Assembly (NCBI RefSeq): GCF_036014195.1
Contig: NZ_CP107918.1
Location: 3,844,001-3,908,000, forward strand
Source: Streptomyces sp. NBC_00442
GTDB lineage: Bacteria > Actinomycetota > Actinomycetes > Streptomycetales > Streptomycetaceae
Direction: 5' to 3'
Length of the DNA: 64,000 nucleotides
The notes beneath the pieces were generated by a model. That model saw nothing but the letters and a program-made list of their open reading frames with translations, did no database searches and was not told the origin of the DNA. The position numbers and the translations under genes are program-made. Below are positions 9,301-16,743 of the stretch, one piece after another; within the stretch, counting starts at the first letter, position 1; each line of letters begins with the position of its first letter.

Positions 9301-10401
9301 TTTGCCGGCGTCCTTGATGTGGGCGAGGCCGGCCCGGACGCCCGGTGTGAGGACGGGCTCGACGGCGAGGCGGCCGTGGGAGGAGACATCGGTTTCGGCC
9401 GGGGCGTCGATGCGGGTGACGCCGGTTCCCGCCGTGGCCCGGACCGTGGTGGGGTGGCCCGCGAGGAAGACCTGGCCCGCCTCGCCCTGCATCAGGTCGA
9501 GGTCGCGCAGCTTCCCCGACGCGAGGACCGTCGGTGCGGCGCCGCCCGCGAAGACCTTGGCCGTCACCGCCGCGTCGCCGGTGCGGTCGACGAAGGCGAC
9601 CTTGCCGTCCGCCTCGGGACGGATGTCGAAGGGGACGCTGTCGGCATCGGCGAGGTTCTTCACCCGGCCGGAGCGGTCGAGGTGGACCAGGTGCTTGCCC
9701 AGCCCGGCGACGGCGCCGTCCTTCACCGGCACGGCGCTGGTGATCTCACCCTTGGCGGCGGCCGTCCCCGTCGTCCTGCCCGCCGTATCCACGGTGATGA
9801 CGCGCGTGAGGGTGTGCGCGGGGTCGTTCATGTCCCGGTAGCCGGTGAACGCGGCCGTGTGCGTCGCCGTGTTGCAGGACGGGTCGAAGTAGGCCAGGGA
9901 CGCGGTGAACGGCAGCTTGGTCACGTGCCCCGTCGAAAGGTCGACGATCGCGGTGAAAGCCCCGCCCTGCATCAGGTCCGGCTTGTTGGTGAACGTGCGC
10001 GGCGCGTAGACGACGGCCGCGTGCTCGTGGTCCATCAGGCACTGGTTGCCGATCCACGAGTCGGCCGGAACGCCCGGTTCGGACAGGGTCGCGGCGGTTT
10101 TCCACGCGTACGCGTCGCCGCTGTCGGCGACCAGGACGTCCAGGCCGTCACGGTCGGCGGCGGCGGTCACCGCGCGGTCCGCACTCGATTTCCAGTCCCG
10201 GCCGAGCTTCTTGTCCGGATCCTCAACCTGCCCCGGAGGCACCGGGGTTGGCCTGGGCGCGGCGGAAGGAGTCGCTTTCGGCGCGGCCACGACGGGCGGG
10301 GCCTGAAGCAGGCCGCCGGTCAGCGCCCCAGCCGCCATGGCCGTCACAAGGACGGCCATGGGTGCGCGCGTTCTCCTCTTTCTGCTCTTTCTGACTCTCA
10401 C
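6322..10401 (-). CDS. Large secreted SGNH/GDSL hydrolase with lytic-transglycosylase-like and golvesin-like domains
   Basis: A 1359-residue exported protein. Residues 1-40 form a signal peptide (RKSRKRR, hydrophobic core, VVAA-P). Residues 60-350 are beta-rich and may be a propeller-like region. Residues 510-680 contain ANVLLGIMAQESNLWQA and SDCGYGVGQVTDGM, like the catalytic Glu and following motif of SLT lytic transglycosylases. About 900-1040 resembles a golvesin C-terminal-like module (GGGYGGHFWYTHT, GTWTLGQSLNWARV). Residues 1050-1359 are an SGNH esterase or lipase with block I GDSYTSGEG, block III IGGNDARF and a C-terminal FHP His. The combination suggests an extracellular enzyme acting on cell wall or decorated polysaccharide; the substrate is unknown. 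The GTG start has GGGGAAG 5 bases upstream. Confidence 0.88.
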   Translation of the reverse strand: MRVRKSRKRRTRAPMAVLVTAMAAGALTGGLLQAPPVVAAPKATPSAAPRPTPVPPGQVEDPDKKLGRDWKSSADRAVTAAADRDGLDVLVADSGDAYAWKTAATLSEPGVPADSWIGNQCLMDHEHAAVVYAPRTFTNKPDLMQGGAFTAIVDLSTGHVTKLPFTASLAYFDPSCNTATHTAAFTGYRDMNDPAHTLTRVITVDTAGRTTGTAAAKGEITSAVPVKDGAVAGLGKHLVHLDRSGRVKNLADADSVPFDIRPEADGKVAFVDRTGDAAVTAKVFAGGAAPTVLASGKLRDLDLMQGEAGQVFLAGHPTTVRATAGTGVTRIDAPAETDVSSHGRLAVEPVLTPGVRAGLAHIKDAGKSFDAADEPAPQAAGASDDDEPVTVTSTATTTGTKLTQSVKDRIADGSGTIPSPALGITPAAKSATPGAAPRTATAATAATAATTTAAGPANDPTDPDRWCSVSRNDVGMQALQPTPNQVEWAVDMAVRGQLRGTYLRQGGYRDQAGMGTVDPQALFPPPTLTGGGRIPANVLLGIMAQESNLWQADSGAIPGQMSSPLAAVDGYYGHKADPDNPTAYWKINWDKSDCGYGVGQVTDGMRSYEHKKDGEVVLAPGLQKLVAVDYATNVAASMQILADKWNEVHKDGQKVTVNNDDPSMVENWFTAVWNYNLGFNPPSQASEPDHGGNWGLGWFNNPANPVYKNSWGHPFMNTDVDGPDANKDAANPQWWPYEEKVMGWAAWSIDTGFSYATSGRQDWPGETGYASAGFRPAWWTTNTDRVNVQPQPSVFCNTKNNCDADAPPKCPDAACYAKFWWNQPNVSWKAQCATTCGHEAIKYQTLVAEPGRGTRLQTGMPDCSSAPAGAKVVASVPNGTPVWGDGSSAWAGCGSTVGSAGSFQFSFNADSQNHYEAKADLHQIGGGYGGHFWYTHTRDGYHMGGPGNYMTVNGTWTLGQSLNWARVLVHLPDSGAQTRQAAYTVLNSDSKSPTRKVAQRGDRWVSLGVFHFTGTPQVNLSNTTDDGTADEDVAWGAVAFQPLPGKPANSLVVMGDSYTSGEGASAAGGADFYPETDHFDKQNETEIDKCHRSKLAWSRQATLPTYTQSIGTLDDNLDPRLDYHLVACSGARHFDIIAQDQMGEGTQIDTGYLDQNTTLVSLSIGGNDARFTDVFKQCALLAGLDVCQNTSIGNKDPDTGRSVPGDTGPLKDWAPTWLHEEIRPRIAKTLTAIHDRAPYAKIILMGYPELLSADGQCVPGIGSEEAPWLNQLADTLNKEMEGATADADAASGANATFADPRGEFDKKAVCGDPEQVNGLVKTGLSKADNFGLTEVGMASFHPKIGGARLYANVFQAALR

Positions 10402-10933
10402 GTGATCTTCCCCATCCGTCTCTAGGGGTGATGACCCGCGCCCCGACCCCGCGTCGGCGAGAGGCCGCTTCGGGTCGGCCGCGCCGGACCTTCACGAGGT
10501 CGGTTTTGTTGTCCCAGTGGCCCCCGCCCGGATGGGGGAGCCGGCTGAGACCGGGGAATTCGTCTTTCCGAAAGCCGGCCTTCCGTGTCACATGGCGGCC
10601 CTCATGAATCCCTCCCCGATCAATCGAATCTAGACCGGCGCATGGGGGAAATCATTTGAATTGGGCATTCCGGATCACGGGTGGCCAGAACCCGAGAGAG
10701 CCCCGTGCCCGCCCGTGCGCTCCAATTGAAAGTGGCGCGTTCCGGATGGGCTCGGAGGGCGGTGAAATATTGCGTCCTCTTTATGGGGGCGCGCCGCCGA
10801 ACCGCTTGGGTTCCGTACGGTTCCTGCGCGCCGGCATCGCGCCGGCGGGGTATTTACCGCATATGACCGTCATGGAATTTTCTGCACGGGGCGATATGCA
10901 AGTCGGCATTCCGTAAAAATCGCGCGGACATCG
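10402..10933. other. Intergenic region with reduced GC; no gene recognised
   Basis: More than 500 bases separate the SGNH hydrolase start from the acyl-CoA dehydrogenase terminators. The stretch 10600-10930 is clearly richer in A/T than the genes. It contains two imperfect copies of a G-[TC]-TTCCGGAT-type motif near 10668 and 10738. A TAGATT-like element on the minus strand near 10628-10633 could be a -10 box for the hydrolase gene, but no convincing -35 was found. Short frames here lack coding bias and ribosome sites. Confidence 0.5.
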
Positions 10934-10969
10934 AAAAAAGGCCCGCATCCGGTCGATCCGATGCGGGCC
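10934..10969 (-). terminator. Intrinsic terminator with T-tract (minus strand)
   Basis: Arms GGCCCGCATC (10940-10949) and GATGCGGGCC (10960-10969) pair perfectly around a 10-base loop. On the minus strand the hairpin is followed by six T residues (plus-strand A-tract 10934-10939). It is the second of two terminators downstream of the acyl-CoA dehydrogenase gene. Confidence 0.85.
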
Positions 10970-11046
10970 GGGCCCCGGAACGGCGGGGTGAGCCGACGCG
11001 TTTTGGCGAGAAATCGGCCCTCCCGCCAGGGCTCCGGGCACAGCAA

Positions 11047-11080
11047 AAGGGGCCCGGGGTCCGACCACCCCGAGCCCCTT
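11047..11080 (-). terminator. Intrinsic terminator of the acyl-CoA dehydrogenase gene
   Basis: A near-perfect 13-bp stem (AAGGGGC... paired with ...GCCCCTT) lies 16 bases beyond the stop codon and is followed on the minus strand by TTTT. Confidence 0.85.
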
Positions 11081-11095
11081 CTGGAGGGAGGAAGG

Positions 11096-12925
11096 CTAGA
11101 ACGCCGCCTCGTCCAGCTCCATCAGCGAGTTGTCCACGGTCTCGGCCAGCGCACGCGCCGTGCCGACACCCGGCAGAACGTTCGCCGCGAAGAACTTTGC
11201 GGCGGCGATCTTGCCCGTGTAGAAGGGGACGTCCTTGGCCGAGGCCGAGGACAGCTTCTCGGCGGCGACGGCCGCGCCCTTGAGGAGCAGGTAGCCGACC
11301 ACCACGTCACCCGAAGCCATCAGCAGGCGGGTCGTGTTGAGGCCCACCTTGTAGATGTTCTTGACGTCCTCGCCGGTCGCCGTCAGGTCGGTGATCATCG
11401 TGCCGACGATCGCCTCCAGGTCGACGGCGGCCTTGGCGAGCGAGTCGAGCGCGCCGCCCAGCTCCGCGTTGCCGTTCTGCTCCGCGAGGAACTTCTTGAT
11501 CTCCTCGGAGAGGGCGTTCAGGGACGCGCCCTGGTCCCGGACGATCTTCCGGAAGAAGAAGTCCTGGCCCTGGATCGCCGTGGTGCCCTCGTACAGCGTG
11601 TCGATCTTGGCGTCGCGGATGTACTGCTCGATCGGGTACTCCTGGAGGTACCCGGAGCCGCCGAAGGTCTGGAGCGACTCGTGCGACAGCTTCTCGTACG
11701 ACTTCTCCGAGCCGTAGCCCTTCACGATGGGCAGCAGCAGGTCGTTGAGGCCGACGAGCGCCTTCGCGTCCTCGCCCGCCGCCTCCTTGACCTGGATCGC
11801 GTCCTGGATCGAGGCGGTGTAGAGGACGAGCGAGCGCATGCCCTCCGCGTACGCCTTCTGCGTCATCAACGAGCGTCGTACGTCCGGGTGGTGAGTGATC
11901 GTCACCTTCGGCGCGGTCTTGTCCATGAACTGCGAGAGGTCGCTGCCCTGGACGCGCTCCTTGGCGTACTCGAGGGCGTTGAGGTAACCCGTCGACAGGG
12001 TGGCGATGGCCTTCGTGCCGACCATCATGCGGGCGAACTCGATGATCATGAACATCTGGCGGATGCCGTCGTGCTTGTCGCCGATCAGCCAGCCCTTGGC
12101 GGGGTGCTGGTCGCCGAACGTCATCTCGCACGTGTTGGACGCCTTCAGGCCCATCTTGTGCTCGACGTTCGTCGCGTACACGCCGTTGCGCTCGCCCAGC
12201 TCGCCGGTCTCCCAGTCGAAGTGGAACTTCGGGACGAGGAAGAGGGACAGGCCCTTGGTGCCGGGGCCGTGGCCCTCGGGGCGGGCGAGGACGTAGTGGA
12301 GGATGTTCTCCTCCATGTCGTGCTCGCCGGAGGTGATGAAGCGCTTCACGCCCTCGATGTGCCACGAGCCGTCCGCCTGCTCGACGGCCTTGGTGCGGCC
12401 CGCGCCCACGTCCGAGCCGGCGTCGGGCTCGGTCAGGACCATCGTCGAGCCCCAGCGCTTGTCGACCGCGATCTCGGCGATCTTCTTCTGCTGCTCGTTG
12501 CCCTCCTCGAAGAGGATGCCGGCGAAGGCCGGGCCCGAGGAGTACATCCAGATCGCGGGGTTCGAACCGAGCAGCAGCTCGGCGTACGCCCAGATCAGGG
12601 AGCGCGGCGAGACGGTGCCGCCGATCTCCTCGGGCAGGCCCAGGCGCCAGTACTCGGAGTCCATGAACGCCTTGTAGGAGCTCTTGAAGGACTCCGGGAC
12701 CGGAGCGGTGTTCGTGGCCGGGTCGAAGACCGGCGGGTTGCGGTCCGCGTCCGCGAAGGAGTCGGCCAGCTCGTTCTCGGCGAGGCGGGCGATCTCCTCC
12801 AGGATCGACTTGGCGGTGTCGACGTCCATCTCCCCGAACGGGCCGGTGCCGTACAGCTTGTCGCGTCCGAGCACCTCGAAGAGGTTGAACTCGATGTCGC
12901 GGAGATTCGACTTGTAGTGCCCCAT
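11096..12925 (-). CDS. Acyl-CoA dehydrogenase, about 600-residue type
   Basis: A 609-residue flavoenzyme catalysing alpha,beta-dehydrogenation of an acyl-CoA, the first step of a beta-oxidation cycle, in the cytoplasm. Visible family signatures are the N-terminal helical domain with [24 protein letters not shown] and [12 protein letters not shown] (FAD and substrate region), and [17 protein letters not shown]. The C-terminal part has [17 protein letters not shown] and [14 protein letters not shown], which includes the region of the catalytic Glu. The length, about 200 residues above a 380-residue short-type enzyme, fits the actinobacterial long type with an extra C-terminal domain. ACGGAG about 9 bases upstream supports the ATG at 12925. 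Two inverted repeats upstream suggest repression by a TetR-like protein not encoded nearby. Acyl chain specificity cannot be read. Confidence 0.93.
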   Translation of the reverse strand: MGHYKSNLRDIEFNLFEVLGRDKLYGTGPFGEMDVDTAKSILEEIARLAENELADSFADADRNPPVFDPATNTAPVPESFKSSYKAFMDSEYWRLGLPEEIGGTVSPRSLIWAYAELLLGSNPAIWMYSSGPAFAGILFEEGNEQQKKIAEIAVDKRWGSTMVLTEPDAGSDVGAGRTKAVEQADGSWHIEGVKRFITSGEHDMEENILHYVLARPEGHGPGTKGLSLFLVPKFHFDWETGELGERNGVYATNVEHKMGLKASNTCEMTFGDQHPAKGWLIGDKHDGIRQMFMIIEFARMMVGTKAIATLSTGYLNALEYAKERVQGSDLSQFMDKTAPKVTITHHPDVRRSLMTQKAYAEGMRSLVLYTASIQDAIQVKEAAGEDAKALVGLNDLLLPIVKGYGSEKSYEKLSHESLQTFGGSGYLQEYPIEQYIRDAKIDTLYEGTTAIQGQDFFFRKIVRDQGASLNALSEEIKKFLAEQNGNAELGGALDSLAKAAVDLEAIVGTMITDLTATGEDVKNIYKVGLNTTRLLMASGDVVVGYLLLKGAAVAAEKLSSASAKDVPFYTGKIAAAKFFAANVLPGVGTARALAETVDNSLMELDEAAF

Positions 12926-12971
12926 GGCGACGGCTCCGTAAGCAGGGTGTCGGTTACATCTACCAGCAAGT

Positions 12972-13005
12972 AGGTCAGTACCTCCGATGATGCTACCCGT
13001 CGGTA
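12972..13005. promoter_or_regulatory. Two palindromes upstream of the acyl-CoA dehydrogenase gene
   Basis: AGGTCAGTACCT (12972-12983) and TACCCGTCGGTA (12994-13005) are both 4-4-4 inverted repeats with AGGT/ACCT or TACC/GGTA arms. Their centres are 22 bases apart, about two helical turns, and they lie 47-80 bases upstream of the start codon. This is a plausible dimer-of-dimers operator. The cognate regulator is unknown. Confidence 0.5.
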
Positions 13006-13040
13006 ATAACGCGCAACCTCTGGCCCGGAACTGTGACGCG

Positions 13041-13268
13041 TCAGGCAGGAAAACTTTGCCCCTCGCCCAGCGCGGCGGCGAGGGCCCGTGCGGTGGCGGT
13101 GTTGCAGTTCCCGAGGATGACCAGCGGCGGCGTCCCGAAGTCCCGCCCCAGCGAGGGCAGCGTGATGCCGTGCCGGGCGAGGGCGGAGCGCAGCTCCATG
13201 ACGACGCTGTAGGTGTCGTCCCCCTGCGGGGGGCGGGGGGTGGCGTGCGGCTTGGTCATCTTGGTCAT
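13041..13268 (-). CDS. Small conserved protein of 75 residues, divergent from an XRE regulator
   Basis: The start ATG at 13268 has AGGAGG 7 bases upstream on the minus strand, which strongly supports a real gene. The product begins [14 protein letters not shown] and continues with [20 protein letters not shown] and [19 protein letters not shown], so it is mostly alpha-helical with no membrane segment. I do not recognise a named family. Small proteins like this are often found next to XRE-DUF397 pairs in Streptomyces (general knowledge), which suggests a regulatory partnership, but this is inference. Confidence 0.7.
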   Translation of the reverse strand: MTKMTKPHATPRPPQGDDTYSVVMELRSALARHGITLPSLGRDFGTPPLVILGNCNTATARALAAALGEGQSFPA

Positions 13269-13382
13269 GGGGTGCCTCCTGCGAGTGCGGTGTGTGACGT
13301 AGCGCTCACAGAGTGGGGTCCTTTCGCGTACGTTCGGAAGAGGTTCGGGGTCCACGGCCCGGGTGGTGGAAGGACGGCAACC

Positions 13383-14258
13383 ATGGCTGCGCGCAAGGAG
13401 ATTGACGGCTCGGCGAGCGTTCCGGAGTTCTACGGCAAGGAACTGCGCTGGCAGCGCGAGCGCGCCGGGCTCACGCTGGAGCAGATGGTGGAGGGCAGCT
13501 TCTATGGCGTGAGCTACCTCAGTGAGATCGAGCGTGGCCAACGACGCATGCCGCCTGACCTGGCCCGCCACGTTGATCAGGTGCTCAAGACGAACGGGTT
13601 CTTCGAGCGCTGCTGCGAAGACGTTCGTAAGGCCCGGCAGGGTGCGCATGCTGCGTATTTCGCCCCGGTGGCCGAGAGCGAGACGCGGGCGTTGGTCATT
13701 GAGGAGTGGGCCAATGCGCTCATCCCCGGGTTGCTTCAGACGGATGCGTATGCGCGAGGCGTCATTCACGCGACGCATCCGCTCGCCCTGCCGGACGAGG
13801 TCGACGCCAAGGTGCAGGCCCGCTTGCGGAGAGCCCGGATCTTCGAGGACCCCAAGCGCCCCGAGTACTGGGTCGTCCTGCACGAGTCGCTGCTGCGGAG
13901 CCCGTTACTGGGGTCCGCCGACATGGCCGAGCAGCTGGAATGCATCGCCGTGTTGGCGCGCCGGCGGCGGATCGTTCCGCAGATCCTTCCGTGGAACGAC
14001 GTCAGCTGCCACTTCATGCTGTCGTCGCTCACGCTCATGGAATTCGACCGCGAGCCGCCGGTCGTCTACACAGAGGGCATGTACCACGGGCAGCTCATCG
14101 ACGATCCGCCCCTCGTGAGGCGGTACCACAAGGCATACGATCGGCTGAGGGCCGCCGCGTTGCCGCTTGAGGCGTCCCTTGCCCTACTCGACCAGGCGGC
14201 CGAGGAGTACCGAAATGGTGGGCGCAGCACCGGACTTGAGCGTGGTTCGCTGGCGTAG
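13383..14258 (+). CDS. XRE-family helix-turn-helix regulator with DUF5753 domain
   Basis: A 291-residue cytoplasmic protein. Residues 17-75 form a lambda-repressor-like HTH (GKELRWQRERAGLTLEQM, SYLSEIERGQRRMP). Residues about 95-275 match the DUF5753 effector domain of Streptomyces regulators (AALIPGLLQTDAYA-like segment, RRARIFEDPKRPEYWVVLHESLLR, PWNDVSCHF, EFDREPPVVYTEG). The start ATG at 13383 directly precedes the conserved part; longer frames upstream read into the divergent promoter. The next gene starts inside its 3' end and encodes the usual DUF397 partner. Such pairs often act in development or antibiotic control; targets are unknown. Confidence 0.92.
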   Translation: MAARKEIDGSASVPEFYGKELRWQRERAGLTLEQMVEGSFYGVSYLSEIERGQRRMPPDLARHVDQVLKTNGFFERCCEDVRKARQGAHAAYFAPVAESETRALVIEEWANALIPGLLQTDAYARGVIHATHPLALPDEVDAKVQARLRRARIFEDPKRPEYWVVLHESLLRSPLLGSADMAEQLECIAVLARRRRIVPQILPWNDVSCHFMLSSLTLMEFDREPPVVYTEGMYHGQLIDDPPLVRRYHKAYDRLRAAALPLEASLALLDQAAEEYRNGGRSTGLERGSLA

Positions 14259-14430
14259 AAGCACGTACAGCAACGGCGACGGTGGCAACTGCGTCGAGGT
14301 CGCCGACAACCTCGCCGGGGTCGTCCCCGTACGGGACTCCAAGGTGCCGAACGGCCCCGCACTGATCATCCCGGCCAGGGCCTGGGTGTCCTTCGTCCGG
14401 GCGGTCAAGGACGCGGCGCTTCGCGCCTGA
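14215..14430 (+). CDS. DUF397 domain protein, partner of the XRE regulator
   Basis: A 71-residue protein with the DUF397 core: W-[RK]-[RK]-S-[ST]-Y-S, GGNCVEVAD, VVPVRDSK, and a C-terminal PARAWVSFVRAVK helix. The start ATG at 14215 has CGAGGAG about 9 bases upstream, inside the end of the XRE gene, giving a 44-base overlap and implying translational coupling. DUF397 proteins are thought to bind or antagonise the linked XRE protein. Confidence 0.92.
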   Translation: MVGAAPDLSVVRWRRSTYSNGDGGNCVEVADNLAGVVPVRDSKVPNGPALIIPARAWVSFVRAVKDAALRA

Positions 14431-14474
14431 GATCGCGGTGTTCGGCGGGACCCCGTCTCGGTAGTCTTGGGGTC

Positions 14475-14936
14475 ATGTACGGCTACGACCAGAACCCGGG
14501 CGCACAGCAGCAGTACGCCCCGCCGCAGCAGCAGATGCAGGGCGGATACGGGGAGCAGCCGCTGTACCCAGAGCCGTCGCCGCCCTCGCTCGCCGACGCG
14601 GTGCGGGCCTTCACCACGGGCTCGCTGTCGGCCGAGGACTTCCAGCAGATCTTCGCGGGGGCCCGGGTGTACTGCCCGCGCGGCGACAACCCGGGGTTCC
14701 TGGCGCTGCACAACACGCAGCAGCCGGTGATCCCGATGTTCACCTCGCTCAAGGAGCTGCGCCGGTACGCCGGCAAGGAGTCCAAGTACTTCGTGATCAC
14801 CGGCGCCGAGGTGATCGACCTCCTGCCGACCGGGTACGGCTTCGTGCTCGACATGGAGGGCGACCACCGCATGGTCTTCGACGCGAAGGCCGTGGAGCAG
14901 ATGGTCGACTTCGCGATGCGGCGGATGTACGGCTAG
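14475..14936 (+). CDS. SseB-family protein
   Basis: A 153-residue soluble protein. A Gln/Tyr/Pro-rich N-terminus (GAQQQYAPPQQQMQ) precedes an SseB N-terminal-like domain from about residue 40. That domain contains FTTGSLSAEDFQQIFAG, VYCPRGDNPGFLALHNTQQPVIPMF-type segments, TSLKELRRYAG and LLPTGYGFVLDMEGDH. The family function in actinobacteria is not established. A hairpin follows the stop, so the gene is probably a single transcription unit. Confidence 0.87.
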   Translation: MYGYDQNPGAQQQYAPPQQQMQGGYGEQPLYPEPSPPSLADAVRAFTTGSLSAEDFQQIFAGARVYCPRGDNPGFLALHNTQQPVIPMFTSLKELRRYAGKESKYFVITGAEVIDLLPTGYGFVLDMEGDHRMVFDAKAVEQMVDFAMRRMYG

Positions 14937-14954
14937 CCGCACCGCCAGGCCGTT

Positions 14955-14992
14955 CCTCGGGCCCGTATCCCCACCGGGATGCGGGCCCGAGG
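14955..14992 (+). terminator. Hairpin terminator after the SseB-like gene
   Basis: CCTCGGGCCCG-T-ATCCC pairs with GGGAT-G-CGGGCCCGAGG around a short loop, a stem of about 17 bp with one mismatch, 18 bases beyond the stop codon. Confidence 0.8.
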
Positions 14993-15042
14993 CGCGTCCG
15001 TGACCGGCCGGGAATGAACGACGCCTTGCAGGATGTTCAGCA

Positions 15043-15057
15043 TTCAACTACTTTGAA
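15043..15057. promoter_or_regulatory. Palindromic operator upstream of the pirin gene
   Basis: TTCAACTACTTTGAA is a perfect TTCAA-N5-TTGAA inverted repeat 32 bases upstream of the pirin start codon. It resembles MarR-type operators found at pirin and quinone-stress genes (general knowledge). Its position would let a bound repressor block transcription. No MarR gene is adjacent. Confidence 0.65.
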
Positions 15058-15088
15058 CGTAGAGCATCCCCGCAAGGAGGGCCGTCCC

Positions 15089-16066
15089 ATGCCTGCTGTG
15101 ACCGTCGAAAACCCGTTGACCCTGCCGCGCGTGACCGTGCCGGAGGGCGCCTCGGCGCGGCCCGTCCTCGCCGTGACGACCGCTCCGCAGGGGTTCGAGG
15201 GCGAAGGGTTCCCGGTGCGCCGCGCGTTCGCCGGGATCAACTACAAGTACCTCGACCCGTTCATCATGATGGACCAGATGGGCGAGGTGGAGTACGCGCC
15301 GGGCGAGCCCAAGGGCACCCCGTGGCACCCGCACCGCGGCTTCGAGACGGTCACGTACATCATCGACGGGATCTTCGACCACCAGGACTCCAACGGCGGT
15401 GGCGGCACGATCACCAACGGTGACACCCAGTGGATGACGGCCGGGTCCGGTCTGCTCCACATCGAGGCGCCGCCGGAGCAGCTCGTCATGTCGGGCGGAC
15501 TCTTCCACGGGCTCCAGCTGTGGGTGAACCTGCCGGCCCGGGACAAGATGATGGCCCCGCGCTACCAGGACATCCGCTCCGGTTCCGTCCAGCTGCTGAC
15601 CTCGCCGGACGGCGGCGCGCTGATGCGGGTCATCGCGGGCTCGCTCGACGGGCACGACGGCCCCGGGATCACGCACACGCCGATCACGATGGTGCACGCC
15701 ACGCTGCGGCCGGGCGCGTCCGTCACGCTGCCGTGGCGCGAGGACTTCAACGGCCTGGCGTACGTGCTGGCCGGGCGCGGCTCGGCCGGTGCGGAGCGGA
15801 GGCCCGTGCACATGGGGCAGACCGCGGTGTTCGGCGAGGGCGGTTCGCTGACCGTCCGCGCGGACGAGAAGCAGGACGCCAACGCCCCCGACCTGGAGGT
15901 CGTGCTGCTCGGCGGTCAGCCGATCCGCGAGCCGATGGCGCACTACGGCCCGTTCGTGATGAACACCCGGGCAGAGCTGGAGCAGGCCTTCGAGGACTTC
16001 CAGAAGGGCCGCCTGGGTACGGTCCCGGCCGTCCACGGGATGACCGAGGGCGGGCTCACGGCGTAA
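15089..16066 (+). CDS. Pirin family protein
   Basis: A 325-residue bicupin protein with the pirin N-terminal core. The metal-binding HPHRGFETVTY segment is followed by GDTQWMTAGSGLLHIE with further ligands, then a C-terminal cupin (GQTAVFGEGG, LEVVLLGGQPIREP, GPFVMNT). Bacterial pirins act as iron-dependent quercetinases or modulate central enzymes; the activity here is not determined. The start at 15089 is fixed by AAGGAGG 8 bases upstream. An upstream palindrome suggests MarR-type control. The gene ends opposite a converging gene with a strong hairpin between them. Confidence 0.92.
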   Translation: MPAVTVENPLTLPRVTVPEGASARPVLAVTTAPQGFEGEGFPVRRAFAGINYKYLDPFIMMDQMGEVEYAPGEPKGTPWHPHRGFETVTYIIDGIFDHQDSNGGGGTITNGDTQWMTAGSGLLHIEAPPEQLVMSGGLFHGLQLWVNLPARDKMMAPRYQDIRSGSVQLLTSPDGGALMRVIAGSLDGHDGPGITHTPITMVHATLRPGASVTLPWREDFNGLAYVLAGRGSAGAERRPVHMGQTAVFGEGGSLTVRADEKQDANAPDLEVVLLGGQPIREPMAHYGPFVMNTRAELEQAFEDFQKGRLGTVPAVHGMTEGGLTA

Positions 16067-16135
16067 CCGCAGGCGCGGCCGATGCGGTAACCGCAGGCGC
16101 GGCCGACGCGGCCGCGTGACCGTCAACTCCCCATC

Positions 16136-16171
16136 GTCCGGGGGCCGTCCGGGACCGGGCGGCCCCCGGAC
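16136..16171. terminator. Bidirectional hairpin between the pirin gene and the converging gene
   Basis: GTCCGGGGGCCG (16136-16147) and CGGCCCCCGGAC (16160-16171) pair perfectly over 12 bp. A further GC-rich copy-like stretch follows to about 16207. Just before it, 16064-16110 holds two near-identical 24-base direct copies around GTAACCGCAGGCGCGGCC. Confidence 0.75.
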
Positions 16172-16223
16172 GTGTGCCGCGGGCCGTCCGGGGCCGGGCG
16201 GCCCCCATGACGTGTGCCGCGCG

Positions 16224-16655
16224 TCAATCGCCCCGCCCCGTACGCCCGTTGTACTGGTCCCGCCCCGCCTGGTAGACCCGTGCGTTGCCCGACGCCCTGG
16301 CCTGGAGGTGGACGGCGGAGAGGGCCGGGCGGTCCTCGGGGGGCAAGGACGCTCGGGCTTCGGCGAGGAGGGTTTCCAGCTCGCGGGCGGCCTCGGGGTC
16401 GGCGGCGAGGAGGCGGGCCAGGCGGCGCCACCAGTCGCGCTCCAGGTCGTGGACGCCGTCCTCGTCCCCGGCCCGCCGGGCGGCGAGGATCTCCTCGCGC
16501 GTCTCGCCCAGCGCCAGCTCGATCTCGTCGGCCTGCACCGGGCGCACCCGGCGCCACAGCGCGACGATGCCCGCGCGCGTGGTCTGCCAGGCGTCCGTGG
16601 CCATCAGCGCCACGACCGTCGTACCCGCGCTCTGGACCAGATCCTCCGCGCCCAT
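16224..16655 (-). CDS. Conserved helical protein with a YQAGRDQY tail
   Basis: A 143-residue acidic, helical, soluble protein: an N-terminal segment SAGTTVVALMATDAW, then WRRVRPVQADEIELALGET, a helical middle rich in Glu/Arg/Ala, and the tail ARASGNARVYQAGRDQYNG. Tails of the form G-N-A-x-V-[YF]-Q-A-G-x-D-Q recur at the ends of many Streptomyces proteins, including some with signalling or defence-type domains (from memory, not checked). I cannot name the family or function. The start could be ATG 16655 or GTG 16664; the ATG is chosen because GGGGGT lies about 7 bases upstream. Confidence 0.7.
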   Translation of the reverse strand: MGAEDLVQSAGTTVVALMATDAWQTTRAGIVALWRRVRPVQADEIELALGETREEILAARRAGDEDGVHDLERDWWRRLARLLAADPEAARELETLLAEARASLPPEDRPALSAVHLQARASGNARVYQAGRDQYNGRTGRGD

Positions 16656-16743
16656 GCCCCGCACCCCCGTACTTTTCGTTCTCGTCCTGGGTTCCCTCTG
16701 CGATGGTAGGCGTCAACTCCCTTTCCCGGGGCGCCCCTTGGTG

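Noticed and set aside
10656..10916. Possible gene in the AT-richer gap before the acyl-CoA dehydrogenase terminators
   Set aside because: No ribosome site, no coding bias at third positions and no recognisable sequence features.
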